A stretch of DNA of 49,194 nt from an uncultured Ruminiclostridium sp. (GCA_947624435.1 CANQKE010000015.1:1-49194); one strand, 5' to 3'; shown: positions 21,102 through 29,960, counted from the first letter of the stretch. Notes: generated by a model from the letters alone, not told the origin. A program made the numbers and translations.

Positions 21102-21558
21102 ATGAAAATTCCGTCCCCACTTCCTTCTCAAGATTGCTTAGCAGCTTTTCTAACAGGCGGTCAAGCTGCTTTAGCTCCTTTGCGGTAACGCCGTCAAGGC
21201 ATATCTCCTCGATAAGCAGCACGCTTTCCCGCATTTTAGCGTTCATTTCCCGACCCTTGTCGGTAAGCCAGATATGTACAGACCTGCCGTCCTCCGCGTC
21301 GCGTACTTTCGTTATAAACCCGTCGCTGAGCATATTCTTTATGGTTATGCTGATGGTGGGCGCGCTGAGCCTGGTAAATTGCGCCAGCTCCTGCTGTAAC
21401 ATGCCGTCCTTGTGAGAAAGCGCGAAAAGCAGCGGGGTATACGCTGAGCGGCAGTCGTTTTTTTGAGTCTGTACGCGCATAAGAGCGTCAAACATTTTTG
21501 AGGCGGCCATCAGCTTTCCGAGCCTTACCGTATCTTCCGGCACTGTTTTTTCCGACAT
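21094..21558 (-). CDS. MarR-family transcriptional regulator
   Basis: A 154-residue winged-helix regulator with the MarR layout: LQQELAQFTRLSAPTISITIKNMLSDGFI is the recognition region and RDAEDGRSVHIWLTDKG the wing. It heads the exporter operon, overlapping the first transporter gene by 8 nt. It presumably represses its own promoter and responds to an exported compound. The upstream gap contains TTTG-N4-CAAA (within 21590-21605), a possible but short operator. The gap to tyrA (238 nt) is otherwise A+T-rich with promoter elements only. Confidence 0.88.
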   Translation of the reverse strand: MSEKTVPEDTVRLGKLMAASKMFDALMRVQTQKNDCRSAYTPLLFALSHKDGMLQQELAQFTRLSAPTISITIKNMLSDGFITKVRDAEDGRSVHIWLTDKGREMNAKMRESVLLIEEICLDGVTAKELKQLDRLLEKLLSNLEKEVGTEFSYE

Positions 21559-21718
21559 TACAGATCCTCCTTTTTTTGTTCAATACAATAGTTTGCATAC
21601 AAAACAACACTCAATATTTGTAAAGTTTATATATGAAAATTATACCCCTAAAAAAGTCGGATTGTCAATAGCTAGCAAAAAAATTATCGCCGATTTCACA
21701 GGATTTTCATTTTTGGAC

Positions 21719-21747
21719 TTGAAATACTCATAAAGAAATTATATAAT
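21719..21747 (+). promoter_or_regulatory. tyrA promoter
   Basis: TTGAAA (21719-21724), a 17-nt spacer and TATAAT (21742-21747), 50 nt before the ATG. Confidence 0.78.
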
Positions 21748-21796
21748 ATATTGTGGAGATTTGTGTATTTTAAGAATAGAGAAAGGACATATTACA

Positions 21797-22660
21797 ATGA
21801 AAATAGCGGTAGTAGGACTGGGACTTATCGGCGGCTCTATCTGCAAGGCGCTGAAAAAGAACACGTTCCATTATATAATGGGCTCGGACATAGACGAAAG
21901 TGTTTGTGAAAAGGCGCTCGCCTGCGGGGCGGTAGATGAGATAATCACGCCGGATATGCTTAATGAAGCGGATATGACGGTGATATGCCTTTATCCCGAA
22001 TCCATCGTGGAATTTGTGAAAAACAACGCGGACAAATTCAAAGAGGGTTCGATAGTCACCGACTCATGCGGTATAAAGGAATATGTGGTAGAGGGCTGCA
22101 CCGAAGTATTGGCAAAGCGCGGCGTTATCTTTGTCGGCAGCCACCCGATGGCGGGCAGGGAATTTTCCGGCTTCGATTATTCCACCGACGACCTTTTTGT
22201 CGGGGCAAGCTATATAGTGACCCCCACCGAGGGAACGCCGAAAATGGCGATAGACCTGCTGGCGACGCTCGCTTGCTGCATGGGCTTTGAAAAGGTAGTG
22301 ACCGCGACGCCTCAGCAGCACGATACGAATATCGCTTTCACCTCGCAGCTTGCGCACGTTGTGTCAAACGCTTATGTAAAAAGTCCGTCGCTGTTCAACG
22401 CGGACGGATTTTCGGCGGGCAGCTTTCTTGATCTCACCCGTGTGGCAAAGCTGAACGAGCACATGTGGACCAGCCTGTTTTTATGCAATAAAAAAGCGCT
22501 GCTGTTCGAGCTGGATAATATAATCGGGCATTTGGAGCAGTACAAAAGCGCTATCGAAAACAACGACCCCGACACGCTCAGAGATATACTCCGCGACGGC
22601 AGAGAGCGCAAGGAGAAGAGCATAGAGCTTTACGCGAAAAACGGCAGCAAAAACAATTGA
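21797..22660 (+). CDS. tyrA: Prephenate dehydrogenase
   Basis: A 287-residue TyrA. The NAD-binding motif VVGLGLIGGS is at 5-14 and the catalytic His116 lies in GSHPMAGREFSG. It converts prephenate to 4-hydroxyphenylpyruvate for tyrosine synthesis. No ACT domain or chorismate mutase is fused. ATG 21797 follows AAAGGAC; the longer frame from 21761 begins in the promoter region and is rejected. No other aromatic-pathway gene is nearby; the next gene is a membrane protein 22 nt downstream. Confidence 0.93.
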   Translation: MKIAVVGLGLIGGSICKALKKNTFHYIMGSDIDESVCEKALACGAVDEIITPDMLNEADMTVICLYPESIVEFVKNNADKFKEGSIVTDSCGIKEYVVEGCTEVLAKRGVIFVGSHPMAGREFSGFDYSTDDLFVGASYIVTPTEGTPKMAIDLLATLACCMGFEKVVTATPQQHDTNIAFTSQLAHVVSNAYVKSPSLFNADGFSAGSFLDLTRVAKLNEHMWTSLFLCNKKALLFELDNIIGHLEQYKSAIENNDPDTLRDILRDGRERKEKSIELYAKNGSKNN

Positions 22661-22682
22661 CGGAAAGGGGATATGTCGGTCG

Positions 22683-23234
22683 ATGGCTTTACCTAAGGGC
22701 AGGAGCTTTCATATAGCTTTGTGCGGCATTCTATGTGCGATATGCGTGATAATGATGTTTTTTACCGGCGTTATCCCGATAGGCGCGTATATTCTTCCTG
22801 CCGTGGCAGGGATAGTGATATGGATAATCTATCAGGAGATAAATCTTAAATGGGCGCTGCTTAGCTATTCAGCGGTGGCGCTGCTCGCGCTGCTGCTTAC
22901 GCCGGATATCGAATCTAAACTGCTGTTCGCAGCGTTTTTCGGCTACTATCCGGCGGTACGCGACAAGCTGGCGGCGATAAAGCCCAAAGCGCTCTCGCTG
23001 GTATTGCGCTTTGCGTCGTTCAATATACCGGTGGTGATAATTTACTTCCTGCTGCTGAACGTTATGGGAATGTCCGACCTGTTAGAGGACTTCGCCGGAT
23101 TCGGAGAGTGGGCGGTAGTCATCTTCTGGGTGCTGGGCAATTTCATTTTCGTATGCTATGATATCTGTCTTGATCAGCTTTCGTATTTCTATGATAAATG
23201 GCTCAGAAAAAAGCTGCACCGTGTGATAAAATAG
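22683..23234 (+). CDS. Multi-pass membrane protein of unknown function
   Basis: A 183-residue hydrophobic protein with about five membrane segments (roughly 11-30, 35-52, 58-74, 105-128, 142-162) and a basic C-terminus (DKWLRKKLHRVIK). I do not recognise the family; the size and layout are reminiscent of small transporter S-components, but no binding motif is seen. It lies 22 nt after tyrA with AAAGGGG ahead, so is probably co-transcribed, and is followed by a terminator. A link to tyrosine metabolism is not supported beyond position. Confidence 0.75.
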   Translation: MALPKGRSFHIALCGILCAICVIMMFFTGVIPIGAYILPAVAGIVIWIIYQEINLKWALLSYSAVALLALLLTPDIESKLLFAAFFGYYPAVRDKLAAIKPKALSLVLRFASFNIPVVIIYFLLLNVMGMSDLLEDFAGFGEWAVVIFWVLGNFIFVCYDICLDQLSYFYDKWLRKKLHRVIK

Positions 23235-23281
23235 GCATACGGTGGTAAAACCGAGACGATTTTTCCCCGATATTTTCTTAC

Positions 23282-23315
23282 AAAAAGCTTCCGACCGAAC
23301 AGCCGGAAGTTTTTA
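23282..23315 (+). terminator. Terminator of the tyrA operon
   Basis: Stem CTTCCG/CGGAAG with flanking AAAAG and TTTTT that extend it, then a T5 run. It lies about 50 nt after the membrane-protein stop. Confidence 0.8.
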
Positions 23316-23398
23316 CTTGTATATGGACTTTAGAGATCTGATTTTTATGAGATGCTAAGATCCTCGCATTGGTTGAAAATCAAACAACTAATTGATGG

Positions 23399-23427
23399 TT
23401 GACATTTCTCGGTATAACAGGTATGAT
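23399..23427 (+). promoter_or_regulatory. Promoter of the XRE regulator gene
   Basis: TTGACA (23399-23404), a 17-nt spacer and TATGAT (23422-23427), 43 nt before the ATG at 23471. Confidence 0.78.
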
Positions 23428-23470
23428 GAATACAGAACCGGTTCTAAATAATTTTTTAGGAGAAATAACT

Positions 23471-24565
23471 ATGAATATTTCACTTGGAGCAAAAATAAAA
23501 GAACTTAGGACAGAGCTTAAACGCACGCAGACCGAGCTTGCCGAAGCGCTTTCGATATCTCCGCAGGCGGTCAGCCGTTGGGAGGTCGGCGTAAGCTATC
23601 CCGACCTTGATCTTTTGCCGTCCATCGCAAATTATTTCGGCGTGACGATAGATTCGCTTTTCGGTTATGATGGCGAAAGAAGCGAAAAAATCAACGCTCT
23701 GTGCGAAAGACTCAGGAAAATGAACCGTGAAAATAACGGCGAGGACGTTTCAATGGACGAGTGCATACGTCTTGCACGAGAAGGACTGATAGAATTTCCT
23801 GGCAATAAAAGGATAATGCTGTGCCTTGCCGATATCCTTTACAATGCGGGATATGTACGGCACGGAGAGTTTCATTTGACAGATGAAAACGGATACGAAG
23901 TATTCGACGTTGAGCGTCATAAAAAGTATTCCGAGTGGCAGGAAGCGATATCACTTTATGAGAAGCTGCTGGATGTTTTGGAGGACGGCGACGATAAGTA
24001 TGGCGCTGTAAAGTCGCTTGCGACCCTCTATGCGGTGAGCGGCGAAAACGAAAAGGCGGCCAAGCTTGCAAAGCGCGCGCCTGAGATAACCGGATGCCGT
24101 GAGTTTTTAAGAATATGCGGATACACCGGAATCAAACGCGCAGAGGCTTATGAAGAGTCGGTGACGGAATTTGCATATAGGCTTGTTCAGTTAATGATAC
24201 ATTGCGAAATATCGCGCAGTACAAACGATCCTATCGCCACCGCAAAAAGCGTTGCTTCGGCAATAGCTGTAGGCGACGCCGTTATCAGTACCGGATATCG
24301 CGGCGATAAAAAATTACGGTGTTTTTTGGCAGAAAACGAGATGTTCTTAGCTGACCGGCTATGGCAGGCGAACGACGACGATGGTGCGTTTGCGGCGCTT
24401 GATCGCGCATACGAAAGAGCCGAATCTTGTGACGCAGACCTTTTGCATCAACTTCCGGAATTATATCCTTGGTTTTGCGTCAAAGAAACCCGCAAAGAAA
24501 ACATAAAAAACGACCCGAGATGGAACGACTGGGTAATTCGTACTGAAAAACCCGATATTCCTTAA
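23471..24565 (+). CDS. XRE-family transcriptional regulator with C-terminal helical repeats
   Basis: A 364-residue protein. Residues 7-65 are a Cro/CI-type helix-turn-helix: LGAKIKELRTELKRTQTELAEALSISPQ... with QAVSRWEVG as recognition helix. The rest is alpha-helical, with TPR-like pairs (for example EAISLYEKLLDVLE and FAALDRAYERAE). This is a common clostridial regulator layout; the ligand is unknown. TTAGGAG lies ahead of ATG 23471. It has its own promoter and terminator. Confidence 0.86.
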   Translation: MNISLGAKIKELRTELKRTQTELAEALSISPQAVSRWEVGVSYPDLDLLPSIANYFGVTIDSLFGYDGERSEKINALCERLRKMNRENNGEDVSMDECIRLAREGLIEFPGNKRIMLCLADILYNAGYVRHGEFHLTDENGYEVFDVERHKKYSEWQEAISLYEKLLDVLEDGDDKYGAVKSLATLYAVSGENEKAAKLAKRAPEITGCREFLRICGYTGIKRAEAYEESVTEFAYRLVQLMIHCEISRSTNDPIATAKSVASAIAVGDAVISTGYRGDKKLRCFLAENEMFLADRLWQANDDDGAFAALDRAYERAESCDADLLHQLPELYPWFCVKETRKENIKNDPRWNDWVIRTEKPDIP

Positions 24566-24578
24566 TCCATAATAATCT

Positions 24579-24605
24579 AAACCCCCGGCTTTAAGTCGGG
24601 GGTTT
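24579..24605. terminator. Bidirectional terminator after the XRE gene
   Basis: A perfect 9-bp stem AAACCCCCG/CGGGGGTTT with a 9-nt loop. It also lies 22 nt after the stop of the convergent membrane-protein gene. Confidence 0.85.
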
Positions 24606-24626
24606 ATTGTATAACGTTCTGAAATA

Positions 24627-26699
24627 TCAGATATCAAATACCGGTGAGTTCGCGCCGTTGTAATCATCGTCAAAATAATTATAATTGTCATCGAAATCAT
24701 AATCATTATCAGAATAATCGTAATCGTAATCATCATCGGTCGAATTAGCGCTCTCAAAGGCTTTAGCCATATAATCGGATATGAAATCCGTGCTGGGGAG
24801 CTTTTGTATCTTTTCGACGATATTTGACATATTAGTCTGGATATCGGACATTATCTTGCTGTACGCCGCTTGCCCCTCCGCGGAGCTCATATCGCTGCTG
24901 CTGAATGTGTTTGTGCTGTCGGCCTTCGGCAGGTCGGGAGCCTGATACTGTGTAGGCTCGGCCGCGAGCGCGACGCTCATAACGTTCGACCCGTTTGAAG
25001 ATATCTTCATGTCAAACGCCGTCTTTTCGCTTTCCTTGGAGGCGTTCAGCTCAACGGTGAAGGTCTGACCCTGGCAGGTAACGTCGGTAGAGCCGCTGAA
25101 CGAAGTGTCTGTGTAGGAGAAAGAACCGCTTTGTTCAAACACATTTGAACCGTCCATATTCAGCGCGGAGGTGACGTTGTAGGCGTTTTCGCCGGTCTTA
25201 TCCGCATTCATATAAAAGTCGAACGAATCGCCGGAGGCAAACTTTACCGAAATGCCGTCGTCACCAAATACATGCACCATGCTGAGAACGTTCGTATTGT
25301 CGATATAAACGTCTCTGCCGATTATCTCTTTATCGGTGTAGTATACCGTCATCTCGCCTAGCTTTTTCTCAAGGTCCTCCTTGTCGCTTTGCTCAAGGTA
25401 GGATTCAAACGCGCTCTTCAGCATATTAAGAGATTCTTTTCCGAATCCCGCCTCTTCAAACATAGAAAGAAGCGTGTTGTCGTTTTTAATGTCGTCGATA
25501 AGCGCTATTACCAGCTTCATCATCTTTTCGTTGGTGAAGCTTATCTTTGTGGACTGGCAGTTTATGGTTTTGCTGCCGACCGTAAGAGTCGCGGCCTTGG
25601 TATCCTCGCCGGAGAATACTTCAAAGTAATCGTCTACCACCATATTGAGCAGCTTTTCCGCCGTTTCGTTGTCAAGACTGCTAAACAATGAACTAAGTCC
25701 GAATATCGAGCTCATGCCGCCGGAGGGCAGGCTGTTCGACATCAGCAGAGAAGAGGAAAGCAGCGGCGCGGAAAGCTGCGAGGAATCAAGCTCGCTTAAC
25801 GGGCTGTTGGTGATATACATTTCCGAAAGCTCCGGTATCTGCAATATCATAACGCCGTTTTCTCTCCACATATTAACGGTAAGGTAGCTCTCATCGCCCG
25901 CCTTTAACTGCGCCTGTATCTGTCCGTCGCCGTCCTTGCTTGCGAATATATTTCCGGTCAAAACGCTCGGTGCATATTCGCCGTTACCGATATCTACTTT
26001 CACTTCAAATTGCTGACCGCGGTCGGCAGGAACAACTTCGGTGATAGGATTGTTCTCGATGGTGTCGCTTACCTTTGCGAAAAATCCTCTCTCCATCTTT
26101 TCATAGCTGCTGTTGCCTTTGAAGAAGTGGAAGAACAGGAATATTCCCCCGCATATCAAAGCGGCAACTAAGATTATTATAAGTATTATGATAGGAGCTT
26201 TGCTCTTTTTCTTGATAGGCATAACCGCAAAAGAGGACGCCTCGTAAGAGGGCATACCGTACGGCTGCTGTGCGTATTGCTGAGCCTGCGCGTACTGCTG
26301 TTGCGGTATCTGCTGACCTGCGTATTGTTGCTGCGGAATCTGCTGACCTGCGTACTGCTGTTGGGGAATCTGTTGACCTGCGTATTGTTGCTGCGGAATC
26401 TGCTGACCTGCGTACTGCTGTTGCGGAATCTGCTGACCTGCGTATTGTTGCTGCGCAATCTGCTGACCTGCGTATTGCTGTTGGGGTATCTGCTGACCTG
26501 CGTATTGTTGCTGCGGTATCTGCTGACCTGCGTACTGCTGCTGCGGAATCTGCTGACCCTGCGCGTACTGTTGAGGTGCCTGCTGAGTCTGCGCGTACTG
26601 CTGTTGAGGTGCTTGCTGTGCGGCGCTTTCATCGTCCGAGCCGAACTCCTCCACTACCTGACGCCAGTTTTCCTCGACGTTGTTATCTTTATTTTCCAT
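24627..26699 (-). CDS. Single-pass membrane protein with a Gln-rich repeat tail and extracellular domain
   Basis: A 690-residue protein with no signal peptide. Residues 1-48 are acidic/Gln-rich. Residues 49-138 are nine copies of the ten-residue unit QQIPQQQYAG. After a basic KKKSK stop comes one membrane helix (168-193), so the repeats face the cytoplasm. The outer part (200-655) is a beta-rich, Ser/Asp-rich domain resembling lipoprotein-like sensor domains of Clostridia; I do not recognise a named family. The last 35 residues are almost all Asp, Tyr and Asn. ATG 26699 follows AAAGGAAA. The low-complexity cytoplasmic region could mediate self-association; function is unknown. Confidence 0.8.
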   Translation of the reverse strand: MENKDNNVEENWRQVVEEFGSDDESAAQQAPQQQYAQTQQAPQQYAQGQQIPQQQYAGQQIPQQQYAGQQIPQQQYAGQQIAQQQYAGQQIPQQQYAGQQIPQQQYAGQQIPQQQYAGQQIPQQQYAGQQIPQQQYAQAQQYAQQPYGMPSYEASSFAVMPIKKKSKAPIIILIIILVAALICGGIFLFFHFFKGNSSYEKMERGFFAKVSDTIENNPITEVVPADRGQQFEVKVDIGNGEYAPSVLTGNIFASKDGDGQIQAQLKAGDESYLTVNMWRENGVMILQIPELSEMYITNSPLSELDSSQLSAPLLSSSLLMSNSLPSGGMSSIFGLSSLFSSLDNETAEKLLNMVVDDYFEVFSGEDTKAATLTVGSKTINCQSTKISFTNEKMMKLVIALIDDIKNDNTLLSMFEEAGFGKESLNMLKSAFESYLEQSDKEDLEKKLGEMTVYYTDKEIIGRDVYIDNTNVLSMVHVFGDDGISVKFASGDSFDFYMNADKTGENAYNVTSALNMDGSNVFEQSGSFSYTDTSFSGSTDVTCQGQTFTVELNASKESEKTAFDMKISSNGSNVMSVALAAEPTQYQAPDLPKADSTNTFSSSDMSSAEGQAAYSKIMSDIQTNMSNIVEKIQKLPSTDFISDYMAKAFESANSTDDDYDYDYSDNDYDFDDNYNYFDDDYNGANSPVFDI
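26290..26563 (-). repeat. 30-bp tandem repeat with a 60-bp higher-order pattern
   Basis: Nine contiguous 30-bp units encode the QQIPQQQYAG repeats. Synonymous variants mostly alternate (TACTGCTGTTG against TATTGTTGCTG on the + strand), so the true unit of duplication was probably 60 bp. Copy number is likely to vary between strains. Confidence 0.9.
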
Positions 26700-26755
26700 A
26701 TTGATTTCCTTTCTGTCATCGTAACTAAGACAGTAAGACTAAAGCCTTTTTGTTA

Positions 26756-26784
26756 ATTGTAGCATACTTGTTAAAGAATTGCAA
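26756..26784 (-). promoter_or_regulatory. Promoter of the repeat membrane-protein gene
   Basis: On the minus strand: TTGCAA (26784-26779), a 17-nt spacer ending in an extended TATGC, and TACAAT (26761-26756). The remaining gap to 26883 is A+T-rich with no further signal. Confidence 0.7.
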
Positions 26785-26884
26785 CAATTTTGACCAAAAT
26801 CCTGAAATTTCCACCGCCTTTTTTCTCAAACAATAGGTTTTGCGCCGCAGGGCAAACCGCTTTTTGGTATATTTACACAAAAAT

Positions 26885-26910
26885 ATCCCCCGGCATTTCT
26901 GTCGGGGGAT
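26885..26910 (-). terminator. Terminator of the solute-binding protein gene
   Basis: On the minus strand: an 8-bp stem ATCCCCCG/CGGGGGAT followed by ATTTTTG. It lies 35 nt after the stop codon at 26945. Confidence 0.85.
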
Positions 26911-26944
26911 ACGTTATTTATGCTGTTGTTATTAAGTCTGACTT

Positions 26945-28447
26945 TTACTGGCTTACCGCTGCGTTCATATCTTCGATACGTTTTTCGATAGCGGGCAGCA
27001 CTTCGTTACGCTGCTGAACGTAAGATGTACCGTTCATTACAGGGTAGAAGGTAAGAGTCTGGAGCGGGCTGTCGCCGGAGTTGCCATCCGAAATATCCTG
27101 ACCGATACCGTCCTTGAAGTCAAATACTGCGGTAAAGGTTTCGGGATCTTCCATGATGTCTATACGATCCATGATGTACTCGGGGCACTCATAGGATTCC
27201 ATGAACTGCTCACGGAATGCCTGGCTTACAGCTTCATCCTGCGAGCAAAGTGCGTTGCAGTAGATCCAAGCTCTGTAGCCGTCTACGTTTCTTGCGGAAG
27301 ATACCAGCATGATCGGGTCGATCTTCATCGGCTGATAATATTCATCGGAGCCGGGCATCTTAGGATACGGAACGAACTGTACCTCGTCCTCATCCCAGTC
27401 CTTGTTAGCTCTCTTGAAGGTACCTACAGAACCGCTGCCTTCAAAGGACCACTTGCCGTCCTCAAGGAAGAGCACGTTACCTGCGTTCCACTCTCTGGGG
27501 TTGGTGTTCCAGCTTGCAAGAACTTCTCTCGGATAACGGAGAGATTCGCCTGCTTCATCATCAAAGAGCAGCAGAATATCCATCAGCTTTTCAATGTTCG
27601 CGTCGTTGAAGTGGCCTACCAGCTTGCCGTCCTCAAGTGAAATAAGAGGAGTACCGGTGGTAGCTACCAGTCTGTTCTGGAACCAGTAACCGTCTATAGC
27701 ATACTTGCCGTTATCGGGGTCGGTGAATGTACGGCAGGTCTCTAAGAAGCTGTCCCAATCCCATTCGCCGTTTTCAAACTGAGTCCAGGGATCCTCAACA
27801 CCTGCCTGAGCAGCAATGGACTTTCTGTACCACAGAACGGAGTTGCAGCCTACCGAAACAACAGGGCAGTAAAGGTGGCCGTTCCACTTAAGGGATTCGA
27901 TAACGTCCTTGGTGTCTGCCCAAACGTCGTCGTTGAAATCAAACAGCTCGTCAACACTCTGGAACAGGTTCTTGTAAACGCTGTACGGATAGTTCTCTAT
28001 CTCGAACGGGAAGCAGTCGGGAGAATCGCCGGACTGTACCATAGAAGACAGCTTGTTGTATCTGTCGGCATAACCTACGTTTATGTTGATGAACAGATCG
28101 TCTTCGTTCTTGGCACTGTAGCCGTCGGGAACTCCTGCGGGAGTACCGTACATCTCCTTGAACAGCTTTACTTCGGGTGAATTTTCGTCGATAGCCCACC
28201 ATGCGAGCCAGATCAGCTTGTTGTCGACTTTGAGGTCTTTCATATCACCGCTTACGGAACCCGCAAGCTCGCTGGTAGCGTTACCTACGTTGCTGTTCTC
28301 GCCGAGAGTGATGATGGAAGATTCTTCGGATGAGGCCGCGTCACCGGTGGGAGCACCGGAAGTAGCATTATTTCCGCATCCGGAAAATGTGCCTACAGCG
28401 GTAACGAGCGCGAGTGCTCCCGCCATAGCTTTTAAGTACTTCTTCAT
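26945..28447 (-). CDS. Extracellular solute-binding lipoprotein (sugar ABC transporter type)
   Basis: A 500-residue family 1 solute-binding protein. The N-terminus is a lipoprotein signal with basic MKKYLK, a hydrophobic stretch and the lipobox FSGC, giving Cys24 as the lipidated residue; a Ser/Gly/Thr-rich linker follows. The mature part has the family layout (DRYNKLSSMVQSGDSPDCF, LFDFND, NSVLWYRKSI, W/Y-rich ligand segments). It should bind an oligosaccharide at the cell surface. AGGAGG precedes ATG 28447. No permease or ATPase gene is adjacent, so it is an orphan component. Its codon choice (CTT, TTC, ACC, AAG) looks like that of a highly expressed gene. Confidence 0.9.
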   Translation of the reverse strand: MKKYLKAMAGALALVTAVGTFSGCGNNATSGAPTGDAASSEESSIITLGENSNVGNATSELAGSVSGDMKDLKVDNKLIWLAWWAIDENSPEVKLFKEMYGTPAGVPDGYSAKNEDDLFININVGYADRYNKLSSMVQSGDSPDCFPFEIENYPYSVYKNLFQSVDELFDFNDDVWADTKDVIESLKWNGHLYCPVVSVGCNSVLWYRKSIAAQAGVEDPWTQFENGEWDWDSFLETCRTFTDPDNGKYAIDGYWFQNRLVATTGTPLISLEDGKLVGHFNDANIEKLMDILLLFDDEAGESLRYPREVLASWNTNPREWNAGNVLFLEDGKWSFEGSGSVGTFKRANKDWDEDEVQFVPYPKMPGSDEYYQPMKIDPIMLVSSARNVDGYRAWIYCNALCSQDEAVSQAFREQFMESYECPEYIMDRIDIMEDPETFTAVFDFKDGIGQDISDGNSGDSPLQTLTFYPVMNGTSYVQQRNEVLPAIEKRIEDMNAAVSQ

Positions 28448-28520
28448 TGTTTCCTCCTAAAATGATTTTTGTAGCAATACGAAATTAGCTCCAGGCACAA
28501 TAGATATTACGCCTAATGTT

Positions 28521-28549
28521 ATTATATCATTTTGATAAGCTTCAATCAA
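28521..28549 (-). promoter_or_regulatory. Promoter of the solute-binding protein gene
   Basis: On the minus strand: TTGATT (28549-28544), a 17-nt spacer and a perfect TATAAT (28526-28521). The untranslated leader is about 68 nt. Confidence 0.8.
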
Positions 28550-28640
28550 GATGAAATATGTAACAATTTCTTTTAGTTTTTTTATATAAATGTAACAATT
28601 TTTAGCTTAATGGCTTGATTATTTACTTAAAATAAAGTGA

Positions 28641-28676
28641 AATTTCCCCAATTCACTAATGCGAAACAGGGAAATT
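28641..28676 (-). terminator. Possible terminator of the chemoreceptor gene
   Basis: AATTTCCC and GGGAAATT (28641-28648, 28669-28676) can pair around a 20-nt loop, followed on the minus strand by TCACTTTATTTT. The loop is long and an alternative fold exists, so this is tentative. Confidence 0.35.
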
Positions 28677-28698
28677 GTCAAAATATGCGGTAATATTA

Positions 28699-29706
28699 TC
28701 AGCGGTCTATCTTTTCCGCCGCCGAGGTTATGCAGATATCGAGCTCTCTGACGGTGTTTGTGTTTTCCTTTACTCTTTCGGAAATACCGACCAGGTCCTG
28801 CTCGATGTTCTTGATGGACATTTTTACGCTGTTGAGCACCTCTTCAACGCTGCGTATGCGGTTGGAGGTCTGCTCCGCAAGGCGGCGCACCTCCTGAGCT
28901 ATCACGTTGAAGCCCGCGCCCGCGTCGCCCGCGTGCTTTGCCTCAATAGAGGCGTTGAAACCGAGCAGCGTCATCTGCGTTGCGACGTTCTGCAAGTAGT
29001 TTAATATCGAATCGGTCATGCTTACGGTCTTGTCGGCGACCTCCGCGCGTTTGCTTATCTTTTCAAATTCCACCGACAGCGTTTTTATACCGTCTATCAG
29101 TTCTCCGCTTTGCTCCTGCACCTGCTGATAGTCCGCTTTAAGCTCGGCGTTCTTTTCCTCTATTGATTCCTCTATCTGACGAGAGGACAGCTTTGCGTCG
29201 CAGATATCGCCCAGTATATCCGCAAGGCGTAAAAGCAATGCTGCCGCGCTGTTCACCTGTTCCTTTGTCACGGTGGGTATCTGCTTTAGCGCGGAGAGAT
29301 ACTCATCCGGATCGACGCCGAGTTCGTTAGCGGCGCGGATAGCTTCGGATATGTCAGGCTCTTCCGTCAGCGTCTGACCTCCGATGAGGGTAGCTGAGTG
29401 AACGCCGTTTATTTTTACCGGAACGGCAAAGCAGGACAGTCCCGCGGGCGAGGTGTATAAATACGGTCTTCCCGCACGGGCGGCGGCCTCTCCGGCGCGC
29501 AGGTCGCAGCGGTCGCTTAACGATCTGCCCTCCTCGGTAGCGCGGAGGTAGGAGGAGATAAATTCCGTCGGCGCGCTTATTCTTGTCAGCAGACCGTCAA
29601 GGTCCAGCGCATACGCCGACATATTAACACCGGCAGCGTAGGCGTCCAGCAGCTCTTGAAGATCTCCGCTTGCTATCAATCCGGTCAGTCCTATATCTCT
29701 GTTCAT
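28699..29706 (-). CDS. Soluble chemoreceptor-like protein with a PocR sensor domain
   Basis: A 335-residue protein without membrane segments. The N-terminal 160 residues are a PocR ligand-binding domain (start IASGDLQELLDAYAAGVNMSAYALD, later CxLRAGEAAARAGRPYLYTSPAGLSCFAVPV and LIGGQTL). A short coiled coil leads into a truncated methyl-accepting signalling domain with the hairpin tip LGFNASIEAKHAGDAGAGFNVIAQEVRRLAEQ. PocR domains bind small organic molecules such as diols or methylated compounds. A soluble receptor would sense a cytoplasmic metabolite and act on CheA, but no che gene is here and the HAMP and methylation helices are short. AAGGAG precedes ATG 29706. Confidence 0.88.
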   Translation of the reverse strand: MNRDIGLTGLIASGDLQELLDAYAAGVNMSAYALDLDGLLTRISAPTEFISSYLRATEEGRSLSDRCDLRAGEAAARAGRPYLYTSPAGLSCFAVPVKINGVHSATLIGGQTLTEEPDISEAIRAANELGVDPDEYLSALKQIPTVTKEQVNSAAALLLRLADILGDICDAKLSSRQIEESIEEKNAELKADYQQVQEQSGELIDGIKTLSVEFEKISKRAEVADKTVSMTDSILNYLQNVATQMTLLGFNASIEAKHAGDAGAGFNVIAQEVRRLAEQTSNRIRSVEEVLNSVKMSIKNIEQDLVGISERVKENTNTVRELDICITSAAEKIDR

Positions 29707-29799
29707 TATGTATTCTCCTTTTTCAAAAGGTAAGCTAAGTATCGGCAGTCGGTTCCGGCAGAATTCAGCTGCACGGATATACAGATATATTCACTATAC

Positions 29800-29828
29800 A
29801 TTATAAACCGTCCGGCATAAAAAATCAA
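29800..29828 (-). promoter_or_regulatory. Chemoreceptor promoter
   Basis: On the minus strand: TTGATT (29828-29823), a 17-nt spacer and TATAAT (29805-29800). The 323-nt gap 29707-30029 holds this and the divergent glgA promoter; I see no gene or other clear structure in the rest. Confidence 0.8.
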
Positions 29829-29931
29829 GATACTAAGCTCTGTTTTTTGTGAAAATACACAAGTAAACTATAAAATTTTGGTAGGTTATTCCGATTTTTC
29901 CGACAGCGCGGGGATAAAAATGTTTTTTCGC

Positions 29932-29960
29932 TTGATTTTAATACGAAAATATGGTATATT
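29932..29960 (+). promoter_or_regulatory. glgA promoter
   Basis: TTGATT (29932-29937), a 17-nt spacer and TATATT (29955-29960), 70 nt before the ATG at 30030. Confidence 0.7.

Noticed and set aside
21590-21605. MarR operator upstream of the exporter operon
   Set aside because: The TTTG-N4-CAAA repeat is too short in A+T-rich sequence to call as a separate feature.
26290-26563. CRISPR array
   Set aside because: The 30-bp units are contiguous, without spacers, and code for a protein repeat.
26270-26756. Long + strand open frames of Leu- or Ala-rich repeats opposite the membrane-protein gene
   Set aside because: They are shadows created by the 30-bp tandem repeat; the minus-strand frame has a promoter, ribosome site and domain structure.
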